Below, in pieces: positions 24,839 through 33,500 of a stretch of DNA of 38,600 bases. Each line of letters begins with the position of its first letter. The first letter of the stretch is position 1. Source of the stretch: a virus; the IMG/VR virus record IMGVR_UViG_3300032676_001573, positions 1-38,600 of that record; one strand, written 5' to 3'. The translations under genes were made by a program, and so were the position numbers. Under the pieces are notes generated by a model. The model was not told the origin of the DNA and did no database searches. It saw only the letters and a list, made by a program, of their open reading frames with translations.

Positions 24839-25696
24839 TTATCTTTTATTAAAAGATTCAAAAGTCTTGAAAAGATTAGAATAATCTAAATAAACACTTT
24901 TAGAAATAATTTGATTATGCTTATTTGTAGTTAATTGATTTATCTCTAAAAGTGGTTTTATTAAATCTATGTTTTCTTTAATAACTTCTTTTAGACCATT
25001 ATCAGTTTTATTTAAAATACTTTTTAAGTAATTATTTACATCATTATATATACTAAGAGTTCCTAAATCAATATCATAAAAATTAACAACATTATATTGT
25101 TTATTTTGTTTATCTATAAACTTTTTATCTTGAATTTTATATCCAGTCAATAGTCTTAATAAAAATTCTATTTTTTTGTAATGTACAAAATCAGCATCTT
25201 TATCATAAAAAGTTTCATTTATGAAAATGAATTTTTTAATTATAATACCTTCTTCATTTAATTTTTTTTCAACTTTTTCAATTATAGATTCATAATTTCT
25301 TTTAGATAATTTAGAACAAATTATATAATTATCATCTGTTTTATTCTTTAATAATTTATTTAATAAATCTATTCTTAATTCATAGTTAGTATTATCAATA
25401 ATATCTTTATTTAGAAATTCTTGGATAGATATTCCTAAATTATTAAGATCTGCTTTATAATTTTTTGCATGGATTTTTATATTATTATATAATGTTGTAG
25501 GAAGCCAATATACTTTACCATTAAAATATATTTTATTATCTTGACTTTTATATATACCATCTTTAATTAAATTAAATTCATATTCACTTATTTTTAATAT
25601 AGGGATGTTTGGTTTAGTTTTATCAACTATCCATACTTTACTATCTATTACTAAAATAGTATCTATATCAAAAACATTACATTTAAATTTTTCCAT
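24839..25696 (-). CDS. HAD-like protein of a phage family, catalytic site partly altered
   Basis: It opens FKCNVFDIDTILVIDSKVWI, resembling phage HAD proteins whose motif I reads FDLDDTL followed by KVxVVD. Asp10 and Asp12 of the FDID motif are present, but the rest of the loop (TILVID) is unusual. Later DDNYIICSKLSKRNYESI could be motif II, and VVNFYDIDLGTLSIYND resembles the acidic motif IV. It is 285 residues and Lys/Asn/Ile-rich. TATATA (25702-25707) ends 5 nt before the ATG. The enzymatic activity is uncertain and the fold call is tentative. Confidence 0.5.
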   Translation of the reverse strand: MEKFKCNVFDIDTILVIDSKVWIVDKTKPNIPILKISEYEFNLIKDGIYKSQDNKIYFNGKVYWLPTTLYNNIKIHAKNYKADLNNLGISIQEFLNKDIIDNTNYELRIDLLNKLLKNKTDDNYIICSKLSKRNYESIIEKVEKKLNEEGIIIKKFIFINETFYDKDADFVHYKKIEFLLRLLTGYKIQDKKFIDKQNKQYNVVNFYDIDLGTLSIYNDVNNYLKSILNKTDNGLKEVIKENIDLIKPLLEINQLTTNKHNQIISKSVYLDYSNLFKTFESFNKR

Positions 25697-25714
25697 TAAG
25701 TTATATATTAAATT

Positions 25715-26155
25715 TTATTTGACAAAACCTTTACTTATTGCGAAGTCATACATTGTCGGTAAATTAATATGTTTTTGAAATCCTCTTTTAATATCTATTA
25801 ACTTTTTAGACTTACGAAGAATGTTTATTATAACATATCCATATTCTTCTAAAAAATCTAAATAACAATCCGTCCATGGTTTACTATAATGTTCTAAAGT
25901 TTTCCATTCTTTATTACCTCCACTCATCCAGTATAAAGTTTTTTCGGGAGAAATATCTGTTAATTTAACTTTTATATCTATATCCCATAGATTTTTAGAA
26001 TTATCACCAATCATTAGAGCAACTGCTTCACCAACATCATATGTAATTTCATTTCCTATTTCATAAACATATTGGTCTTCTAAATCTTTTATGATGCTGA
26101 TGTTATTATTTTTAAAAATGATGTTATCTGCTTCATTAAGTCTTTTTCTTCTCAT
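25715..26155 (-). CDS. Unknown protein, 146 aa
   Basis: Not recognised. It is mixed alpha/beta, with a Trp-rich middle (LYWMSGGNKEWKTLEHYS, then PWTDCYLDFLEEYG) and a basic C-terminal helix. It starts 3 nt after the stop of the upstream repeat protein, so the two form an operon with the HAD-like gene 18 nt downstream. No membrane segment or catalytic motif is seen. Confidence 0.6.
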   Translation of the reverse strand: MRRKRLNEADNIIFKNNNISIIKDLEDQYVYEIGNEITYDVGEAVALMIGDNSKNLWDIDIKVKLTDISPEKTLYWMSGGNKEWKTLEHYSKPWTDCYLDFLEEYGYVIINILRKSKKLIDIKRGFQKHINLPTMYDFAISKGFVK

Positions 26156-26158
26156 AAA

Positions 26159-26446
26159 TTAAATATTTTTTATTCCTGATAAAAATTTTCCTTCAAATTT
26201 ACCTGCTTCAAATATCCCATTCTCCCAAATTCCATAAAAATTACCACCCTTCCATATTCCGTAATACCAATTTCCAGCATAAAAATTACCGCTATTCCAT
26301 ATAATAGTATCATGTATGATTTCAATATCAGCCATTTCAATTTCTGAATCTATTAACCAATAAAATTTTTGTTTAGATAATATTTTATTTATTTCAATTG
26401 GATCGGTAATGATTTTATCATTAATTTTTAATCTTAAAAATCTCAT
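26159..26446 (-). CDS. Small WxxG-repeat protein (MORN-like), about 95 aa
   Basis: The start is placed at MRFLRLKIND, because a TATATA box (26452-26457) ends 5 nt before that ATG; the frame is open further upstream to 26509. The N-terminal half is a small alpha/beta domain. The C-terminal half is a run of short strands each ending in a turn: IWNSGNFYAGNWYYGIW, KGGNFYGIWENGIFEAG, KFEGKF. The WxxG/FxxG period of about 5-8 residues makes a beta-hairpin stack like MORN repeats. Such repeats are known in large phages of Bacteroidetes and may be structural. Function unknown. Confidence 0.55.
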   Translation of the reverse strand: MRFLRLKINDKIITDPIEINKILSKQKFYWLIDSEIEMADIEIIHDTIIWNSGNFYAGNWYYGIWKGGNFYGIWENGIFEAGKFEGKFLSGIKNI

Positions 26447-26604
26447 ACACATATATATTTTAATCTTAAACTCCAAAATAACCGATATGTGTTTTTTTGG
26501 GAAAAACACATAATTTTAATTTACACAGATTTTAATCAGAATGAAATAAATTTGAATTCATGCAAGATCATGATATATATAATATACTATATTTACTTAT
26601 ATTT

Positions 26605-26644
26605 ACTACATTTTTTTAACTACATTTTTTTAACTACTTTTTTA
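26605..26644. repeat. Tandem 14-bp repeat in a divergent spacer
   Basis: ACTACATTTTTTTA occurs twice in a row (26605-26618 and 26619-26632), followed by the variant ACTACTTTTTTA (26633-26644). It lies between the divergent repeat-protein and zincin genes in an otherwise gene-free stretch (26447-26669). Confidence 0.75.
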
Positions 26645-26653
26645 ATACATAAA

Positions 26654-26664
26654 TTTAATATATA
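26654..26664 (+). promoter_or_regulatory. AT box TTTAATATATA, 5 nt from ATG
   Basis: The clearest example of the recurrent box. TATATA (26659-26664) ends 5 nt before the zincin ATG at 26670, leaving no room for a leader if it is a -10 element. Confidence 0.5.
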
Positions 26665-26669
26665 AAAGT

Positions 26670-27458
26670 ATGAAAGTACTAAAATTTTACGAAAATGTAA
26701 AACTAACCAATGACTTAATAGAGCTTTCTAAATTGATATTAAAATCTATTTTAGAAAATACTTTATTTAAAAAAAATATAAAAGTAAGTTCTATTAGTGA
26801 GTTTGAGCCATTTACTTTAAGTGAAGTAAAAGGAGCTAATTCAATGTATCATAACTTTATTTATGGTAAATTTGGTAAAAAATTACATATCTTTTTTATC
26901 AATACTGATACTAATGCTGATGGATTTAGTTCTGATTCCAAAGGAAGATATGTTTATGATATAAACAATAATATTGCAAATATACATTTAAAATGTAATA
27001 ATTACACTTATGAAAGTTATAATAAACTTATTTCTAGGGATGATGCATTTGAAATAATAGAGTATCATTTTTTAAAAGATTTTCTAAAAACATTTATTCA
27101 TGAATTAACTCATGCTTATGATGATTTTAGAAGTAATTTTAAACTTGTAAAATTTAATGAGCCACCTAATTATAGTGATGTTGAAGGTTATAAAAAGTAT
27201 TTAAATTATAATTATGAAATACATGCTAGATTTAATGCTTTAATATATGATATTGATTTTTATACTACTGATATTGATGAAGAAAATGATTGTTTTGTTG
27301 ATACCTTAAAAGATTTTTCAAATTGTTTATCTCAATTCAAAAATAGAATAAATTCTGGTAGATATGCATTTGATTTATTTACTCAATTAAATAGAAAAAA
27401 AATATTAAGTAAATTTGCTAAATACTATTTAAGTTTACCGAAACAAAAAATAGGTTAA
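26670..27458 (+). CDS. Second zincin metallopeptidase with capsid-targeting-like N-terminus
   Basis: It has FIHELTHAYDDFRSNF (His144, Glu145, His148), an HExxH zinc site, and YEIHARFNA (Glu183), the same third-ligand arrangement as the zincin at 10364 (HELKHIYD, then HEVDAR). The N-terminus MKVLKFYENVKLTND matches the shared signature. It is 262 residues. The two zincins share little sequence outside the active-site segments and the N-terminus, so they look like old paralogues. It is the first of a plus-strand series that continues through three more genes to the tail sheath. Substrate unknown. Confidence 0.7.
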   Translation: MKVLKFYENVKLTNDLIELSKLILKSILENTLFKKNIKVSSISEFEPFTLSEVKGANSMYHNFIYGKFGKKLHIFFINTDTNADGFSSDSKGRYVYDINNNIANIHLKCNNYTYESYNKLISRDDAFEIIEYHFLKDFLKTFIHELTHAYDDFRSNFKLVKFNEPPNYSDVEGYKKYLNYNYEIHARFNALIYDIDFYTTDIDEENDCFVDTLKDFSNCLSQFKNRINSGRYAFDLFTQLNRKKILSKFAKYYLSLPKQKIG

Positions 27459-27498
27459 TAATAATTTAATATATAATAAATAAAAATATAATAGATAA

Positions 27499-28176
27499 AT
27501 GAAATATATCAAAGAAAGGAAATTATTTATATCTAATGTAAAACAACCTTTAATTAACCCTGAATTACTTAATCAAGATTCTAATTTAATTACTGAAATA
27601 GTAGGTAATGATATTAGATTTGGTGGTACATGGTTTGGTCGTTTAATAAATTCTACAATTAGAAGAGCAACAAATGCTTATAAAGGAACTCAAATACAAA
27701 GTTTAGTAACAAAAGTTAGAGATCAATTATACTTAATGTTAGATGAGAATATGAGTGGCGAATTAAAAAATGAATATGGTTATTATTTATATCGTCTTGC
27801 TATGTCTAATGTTGATGAGATGGTTAAAAATGAGGATATTGAGTTTGAAGAAAAAAAGATTCAACTTATCGGTAAAAGTGGTAACGGGGGTTTAATACAA
27901 GCTGCCATTGAAGCATTAACTGAATTAAATCTAAAAGATAAACCAGGTGATTATCAGTATAAAATTGATAATCGTGATTTTATTTTGAAACAATTAAGAG
28001 ATTTTGCACAAAAGTTGAAAACTTTAAAAAATCCAAAAACAGAAGCTAAACCTGAAGAAAAAGAAGAAGAAAAAGAAGCTCCTCAACCAACTACACCACA
28101 AAAACAACTTACATATAATGGTCCTAGTGCAAGTCAGGTTAATAATCAAGTTGGATCTAGTCAATCAAATAAATAA
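27499..28176 (+). CDS. Unknown protein with capsid-targeting-like N-terminus, 225 aa
   Basis: It begins MKYIKERKLFISNVKQP. A folded helical core spans residues about 35-175 (FGGTWFGRLINSTIRRATNA, then NEYGYYLYRLAMSNVDEMV). The last 50 residues are a low-complexity Lys/Glu/Pro tail (KPEEKEEEKEAPQPTTP) and a Ser/Asn end. The N-terminal peptide plus an acidic linker resembles the next two genes. TTTAATATATAATAAAT lies about 30 nt upstream. No family recognised. Confidence 0.6.
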   Translation: MKYIKERKLFISNVKQPLINPELLNQDSNLITEIVGNDIRFGGTWFGRLINSTIRRATNAYKGTQIQSLVTKVRDQLYLMLDENMSGELKNEYGYYLYRLAMSNVDEMVKNEDIEFEEKKIQLIGKSGNGGLIQAAIEALTELNLKDKPGDYQYKIDNRDFILKQLRDFAQKLKTLKNPKTEAKPEEKEEEKEAPQPTTPQKQLTYNGPSASQVNNQVGSSQSNK

Positions 28177-28192
28177 AAATTAAAGTGTAAAA

Positions 28193-29926
28193 ATGAAATA
28201 TATAAAAAAACATCCTAGTTTATCTAATAATTATAAAGAAATTAGTGATTTTGAAATTAATGAAGAGTTAACACCAAATCAAAGAAAAGCTAATTTAATT
28301 AAAGCTCAACAAAGAAAAAATAATTTATCTAGTGGATTAAGTGCATCAAAATATAATGATGTAGATAATTCTAAAAATACAAAGCCACAAGAAATAGAAT
28401 CATCTACTTTAACTAAACCGCAAAGTGCTAGTGCATCTATTTCAACTGATACAACAGGACCACAAAGTGCTAGTGCATCTATTTCAACTGATACAACAGG
28501 ACCACAAAGTGCTAGTGCATCAAATACCTCTCAAACTCAAGGAGGAAGTGCCTCATTAACAGCGCCTACTCAAGGCGCTAGTGCATCAACTCCTCTAACT
28601 ATAGATGGTTTATTTGGATCAATATTTAAAGAAGAAGAAAGACAAAAATGGGAAATGACAGATGAAGATTATAAAAAAATGGAATATATAGGTTCACAAG
28701 ATGTAGAATCATGGTCTTATACTCCAGATGATACAGATAAAGATCCTATTATTAAAATAGTTGATTTATTTCAACAAGCTCATCAATTATATTTTACACC
28801 TCAAATTCCAACAGGAAGACCTTTAGGTAAAGTATCTCAAAAAACTTATTTAGAATATACTTATGTAGGAAAAGAAACAGGTGGTGGACAATGGAGAGAA
28901 GATTCTGCTCCTTCTGGACCATTTATAGTAAATTCTATATTTAATAAATGGAGAGATGGAATTGAAAAAATATTTCAAGATAAAGAAATGAGAAAAATAT
29001 TTGCTAATTCTAAATTTAAAGTAAAAAATACTACAGTTGTAGAAGAACCAAATAAACAAACTAAATTAGAAAGTATTAAATTTATTAATGAAGCTGAAGA
29101 AGCAACTGCTACACCAAGTGGTAATGATAAACAAGGTCAAATAATATTTACATTTATGAGAAATATGCTTGATAAAAATAAATTAGCAGATTTTGATAGC
29201 AATAAAAATAAATTAATGTTTGATTATTTTGGAATTAAAGGGGATTCAGTTGATAAAGTAACATATAACGGTCTACATAAACCTAATAAAAGAGATACTG
29301 ATCCAAACGAATTAAGATGGCAAACTACTGATTGTAAGTATAACGAATTAGATAAAAAATTATTTTTATTAGCTATGAATAATGAAACTATTTATTTTTG
29401 TGTAGGTTTATCTCATGAAGAAATTCTCCCAAAAGATTATATAAAAGGTGCTAAACGTGTTAATGGTACATACTTCTATTACTGGGAAAATGATGATAAA
29501 GAAATTAGAGATTGGGCAACTTCTAAATATCCAAAATTAACACTACAAAATGTTTTAGATAAATTAAATGTAAAAAAACAAAATGGTATAGGATTTTTAG
29601 ATAGCCTAAATGACTCTGGAGACACAATTAGAAAAAGTGAATGTGAATGGTATTTAATGAAATCACCGGGAAGGGGAAGTATAGATTATAAATATGTTGA
29701 AGTACAAGACTTTGAGGGTAAGTACCCTACTAAAAAAGTAGGATCTCAACTTGATAAACCTCTAAAAAAATATGATAGAGATTTGACATCGTATATGCAA
29801 TTAACAGATGGGGTTGCTAATTACCATTCTAGCGAAGAATTATATAATAAATATATTGGTTCTTTATCGCCACTTGTTAAAGAAAAATTTAAAAAAGCGG
29901 TTCTTGAAAGAAAAAAACAAAAATAA
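28193..29926 (+). CDS. Unknown modular protein with tandem Ser/Ala repeats, 577 aa
   Basis: It begins MKYIKKHPSLSNNYKEISDF, sharing MKYIK with its upstream neighbour. Residues about 70-140 are a low-complexity linker of 14-residue units (PQSASASISTDTTG) and related SASAS turns. Residues about 145-300 are a first domain (EWxxTDEDYKKMEYIGSQD-like start, WRDGIEKIFQDKE), ending with SIKFINEAEEATAT, where INE-A fits the T4 prohead-protease rule (Ile/Leu-x-Glu, cut before Ala). A second domain of about 270 residues follows (FTFMRNMLDKNKLADFDSNK). No catalytic motif is recognised. A packaged protein processed by the head protease is a hypothesis. Confidence 0.6.
   Translation: MKYIKKHPSLSNNYKEISDFEINEELTPNQRKANLIKAQQRKNNLSSGLSASKYNDVDNSKNTKPQEIESSTLTKPQSASASISTDTTGPQSASASISTDTTGPQSASASNTSQTQGGSASLTAPTQGASASTPLTIDGLFGSIFKEEERQKWEMTDEDYKKMEYIGSQDVESWSYTPDDTDKDPIIKIVDLFQQAHQLYFTPQIPTGRPLGKVSQKTYLEYTYVGKETGGGQWREDSAPSGPFIVNSIFNKWRDGIEKIFQDKEMRKIFANSKFKVKNTTVVEEPNKQTKLESIKFINEAEEATATPSGNDKQGQIIFTFMRNMLDKNKLADFDSNKNKLMFDYFGIKGDSVDKVTYNGLHKPNKRDTDPNELRWQTTDCKYNELDKKLFLLAMNNETIYFCVGLSHEEILPKDYIKGAKRVNGTYFYYWENDDKEIRDWATSKYPKLTLQNVLDKLNVKKQNGIGFLDSLNDSGDTIRKSECEWYLMKSPGRGSIDYKYVEVQDFEGKYPTKKVGSQLDKPLKKYDRDLTSYMQLTDGVANYHSSEELYNKYIGSLSPLVKEKFKKAVLERKKQK
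28418..28523 (+). repeat. 42-bp tandem repeat (2.5 copies) in coding sequence
   Basis: Units start at 28418, 28460 and 28502 and encode PQSASASISTDTTG. The first two differ at essentially one base (CCG/CCA), indicating recent expansion by slippage or recombination. Confidence 0.85.
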
Positions 29927-29929
29927 TTG

Positions 29930-30457
29930 ATGAAAATATATAAAAAGTTTTCTTCTTTTATTAAAGAAGAAGTAGAAGTACAGGATTTAGAGAATTTAGA
30001 AAGTTTGGAAAACTTAGAAAAACAAGTAATGGAATATAAATCCAAAAAAACTATTTTAGATAAAATTTACCAAACTAATATTAATGAAAAAGATTTAGAA
30101 AATAAACTATTTAATGCTAAATTAGTTATTAGAGGTAAAGATAATAAAATGGCTTTTACCAATGAACTACTAGAAATATGGGCTAAAATTTCAGGTAAGA
30201 AAAAAGAAATACAAAATATAAATGATACTATAGAAGGCTATAAAAATAATATAATTCAAAAACAAGATTTAATTAAAAAAAATCTTAATTTACAAGAAAG
30301 TACAAATGAAGAAATAACAGAATTAAATAAAAAAATTGCAGATAAATTAAATGAAATTAACCTACTAAAAAAGGAAATGACTAAAATAGATACGGAAATA
30401 AAAAATAAATTAACTTTACTAAACAAGAAAATTAGTAATATGAAATCTAAAAAATAG
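29930..30457 (+). CDS. Coiled-coil protein with capsid-targeting-like N-terminus, 175 aa
   Basis: The start is taken at ATG 29930 (MKIYKKFSSFIKEEVEV), 3 nt after the previous stop; a TTG three bases earlier is in frame but unlikely. The N-terminus is one of the best matches to T4 MKTYQEFIAEA, including Ile-Lys-Glu where cleavage would occur. Two long coiled coils follow (residues about 20-50 and 90-175), rich in Lys/Asn/Glu/Leu with no catalytic residues. It may be a prohead core or internal protein. It is the last gene before the tail sheath. Confidence 0.6.
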   Translation: MKIYKKFSSFIKEEVEVQDLENLESLENLEKQVMEYKSKKTILDKIYQTNINEKDLENKLFNAKLVIRGKDNKMAFTNELLEIWAKISGKKKEIQNINDTIEGYKNNIIQKQDLIKKNLNLQESTNEEITELNKKIADKLNEINLLKKEMTKIDTEIKNKLTLLNKKISNMKSKK

Positions 30458-30475
30458 AAAAAATAGATAATTTTA

Positions 30476-30489
30476 TTTTTATATATAAG
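30476..30489 (+). promoter_or_regulatory. Late-type AT box of the tail sheath gene
   Basis: TTTTTATATATAAG, with TATATA at 30480-30485, 26 nt before the sheath ATG. The spacing leaves room for a short A-rich leader, unlike the close boxes elsewhere. Confidence 0.5.
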
Positions 30490-30511
30490 ATAATAAAAAA
30501 AATAACATAAT

Positions 30512-33500
30512 ATGCCAACAATTCAAATAGGACAATATACAAGACCAGGTATATATATTAATGAGTATGACAATTCAATTTTACCAAACGTTGTAGCACC
30601 AGCTGGGAATTATACGTTAGTAATAGGTTTCTCTAAGATAGGACCTGTTAACACACCAGTTTTGTTACAAAGTCAAAATGATTTAATAAATATATTTGGA
30701 AATATTGATAGAACCTTAGAAAGAAATGGTTCTTTCTTCCATAGAACAATTCAACAAATGTTATTATCAGGTCCGGTTTATGCTCTAAACTTATTAGAAA
30801 CTGATGATACTTTAGATCTATTACAATATGCTTCACTTTCAACAGCTTGTAATTATCCTAACTACATTAATTCTAATGGTGCTCCTTATAGCAATTTCTT
30901 TAATACAACAGGTTTCTGGAAAAAAGATACTGAATCATTTAACTATTTAGCTAATGATGAAGCAAATGGTAGTACTGATGGAAATAATCTTAATAGATTA
31001 TTTAACATTACTAATATGAGTGGTAATTATGTAACATTATTTATATACAAAACACAAACAACTTCTTATAACAATAGTCTAATTAACTACTATGGTTCTA
31101 TTGAAAATATTCCTCCATACTTAAAAGCTACAGATTGGGCTTCTGATTATATGGTTGATGTATTAGCAGTAGCTGGTGATTGGTCTAACTATACTGCTTT
31201 ATCAGTTGATCCTAGATGGAACAAATATTTTGATGGAACAGGTCTTAAAAAAGGTCAATTATCAAACTTTGCTGCTGATAGAAATGTAAGTGTATTATCA
31301 TTTTACTCTAATCTTTCTTTCATTCCTTATTTCACTGATTTAAGTGGTAATAACTTATTTATTGAAACTATAATCAATAATGATTTTGCAAACACAGGAT
31401 TATTCTGTGCATTTAATATGGACTTATATGAAACTGGATTTGCTAATGGTTTAGTTGATTTAGTAGGTAATTCAATTGATTCAACAGAATCTATTGACTT
31501 TTTATCTTATAAAGATACAATTGTTGAGAATGTTGAATTTACAAATACTTATTTAGACAGACCAGGTAATGTATTCGGTATTGATATATTAGGAAATCAA
31601 AGATTCACAGGAGCTTTTGGTAGAGATTTTACAAATTCTGAAGGTTATGTAAATAATATATTTCTATCAGCTACTCCTTCTTCTTATACGCAATTTGCTG
31701 GATTTTCTACATATTCTGCACCAACAACTGGATATTTTCCAGGTATTACAGCATCAGGTAATACTATTTATTATGGAATTACAGCAGGGTTAACTGCTTC
31801 AATTAATGTTATTAATTATGGAACTAGTGTATTAGTTACACCTTCTTATTTAGGAAGCAATTTAAATGGTATTAATGGAACTACAATTTCTATATCATCA
31901 ACTATATTTGGAGCAACTGTAACTGCAACTGCAAGTGCTATTGCAAGTGTAAATATAACTGGATTAACTTATTCTGGATTATCTTATAGTTATTTTAATT
32001 TATCAAGTGCTGCTCCTGGATTAACATTAGGTTTTACAATTTCTGCATCAACTGCATCAACTGCTTCAACTGCAATTGCCTCAGATATAGTTAAAAATTG
32101 GAACTTATCATATGGTACCTCTACTGGATATACTATGAGTGTTAATGGTTCTATAATATCATTAGGATACACTAATGGTGGTACTGCAGCTAATGGTTAT
32201 ACTTTTTCAATTAATATTGAAAAAGGTATTACATCATCATTGTTTATTAGTTCAACCTTTTCTGGAGGCTCATCATATAACGCTTTAGCTAATCCTTTAA
32301 TATTAACATTAAATTATCAAACTGAATTTACTCCATTAATATATAATGTAAATTCAGGAGCATATGCTATATCTAATGGAACATACATAACTGTATCAGC
32401 AGGGAATTATTCTTTTAATGTAAATCCTGCTTCCTACTCAGCAATAGGTGAATATGAAACCGCTATTGTATTAAATAATAGTGGTATTAATGCGTTATCT
32501 TCTACAGTACCTGGATTATTAAACCCAAGCGTTCAGCCAACAGATATTGTATTAGGTTATATGGATTATATTATAAATGGTAATGGAAGGTTATCATCAT
32601 TAACATTTAGTCAAGTTACAGTTGGTACTGCTGGATATATAGAACTTGTTAATGGAACAGATTATGTATATAATATTAATAACGGAATATTGAGTTTAAC
32701 TTATTCTAATACAGCTGTATCACCTAATGTTAATCAGTATTTAACATATAGAAAAATAAAATCTTTTAATTATTTATTATCAATTATAAGTAGTTCTAAT
32801 TTTAATAATGGTTGCATTTTATATTCAACAGGGGTTAATGCTTTAATTAATAGTACAAATAATATGAATTTAATTTCATATAATAATTCAAATCTAAGTA
32901 ATAAAAACATATCTATTAATTTAGGATTAACAACAACAAGTATTAACCAAATAGTTTTTTATATAAAAGATGATGAATTAGTAATTGGAGCTCAGGGTAT
33001 GGTAACAAGTGATAATTTACCTATTACATCTTTAACTGGATCTGTTAGATATCAATCATCATTTTATCAAGATTATTATAATGGTGATATAAATACTGGA
33101 GATTATTTCTATGATAATGCAATATCTGGATTAACAACAAGTGTAACACTTAATTTTGTTAATGGTAATAATTATGTTTTATTTACAAATCTTACAACAC
33201 CATTATCAACTTATTTAAACCAAATAGGAACATCTTTTATTTTACCTGATTCTAATTTAAATAATTTCACATTAACTATTGCTAATCCTCTTACAATTAG
33301 TGCTACATATGGTTATTTAGTTAACACAGGACAAAATAATATAACAAATGAAGTAATAGCTTCAACAGGAAATGTATATTTAACAAATACTCAATTCACA
33401 CATAATTTACAAATGGAATTTAATGGTGTAAATGATAATTTATTAAATGTTAAATTTGTAGAAAGTGATAATCAAACTTTATTACCAATTCCTTTAAATT

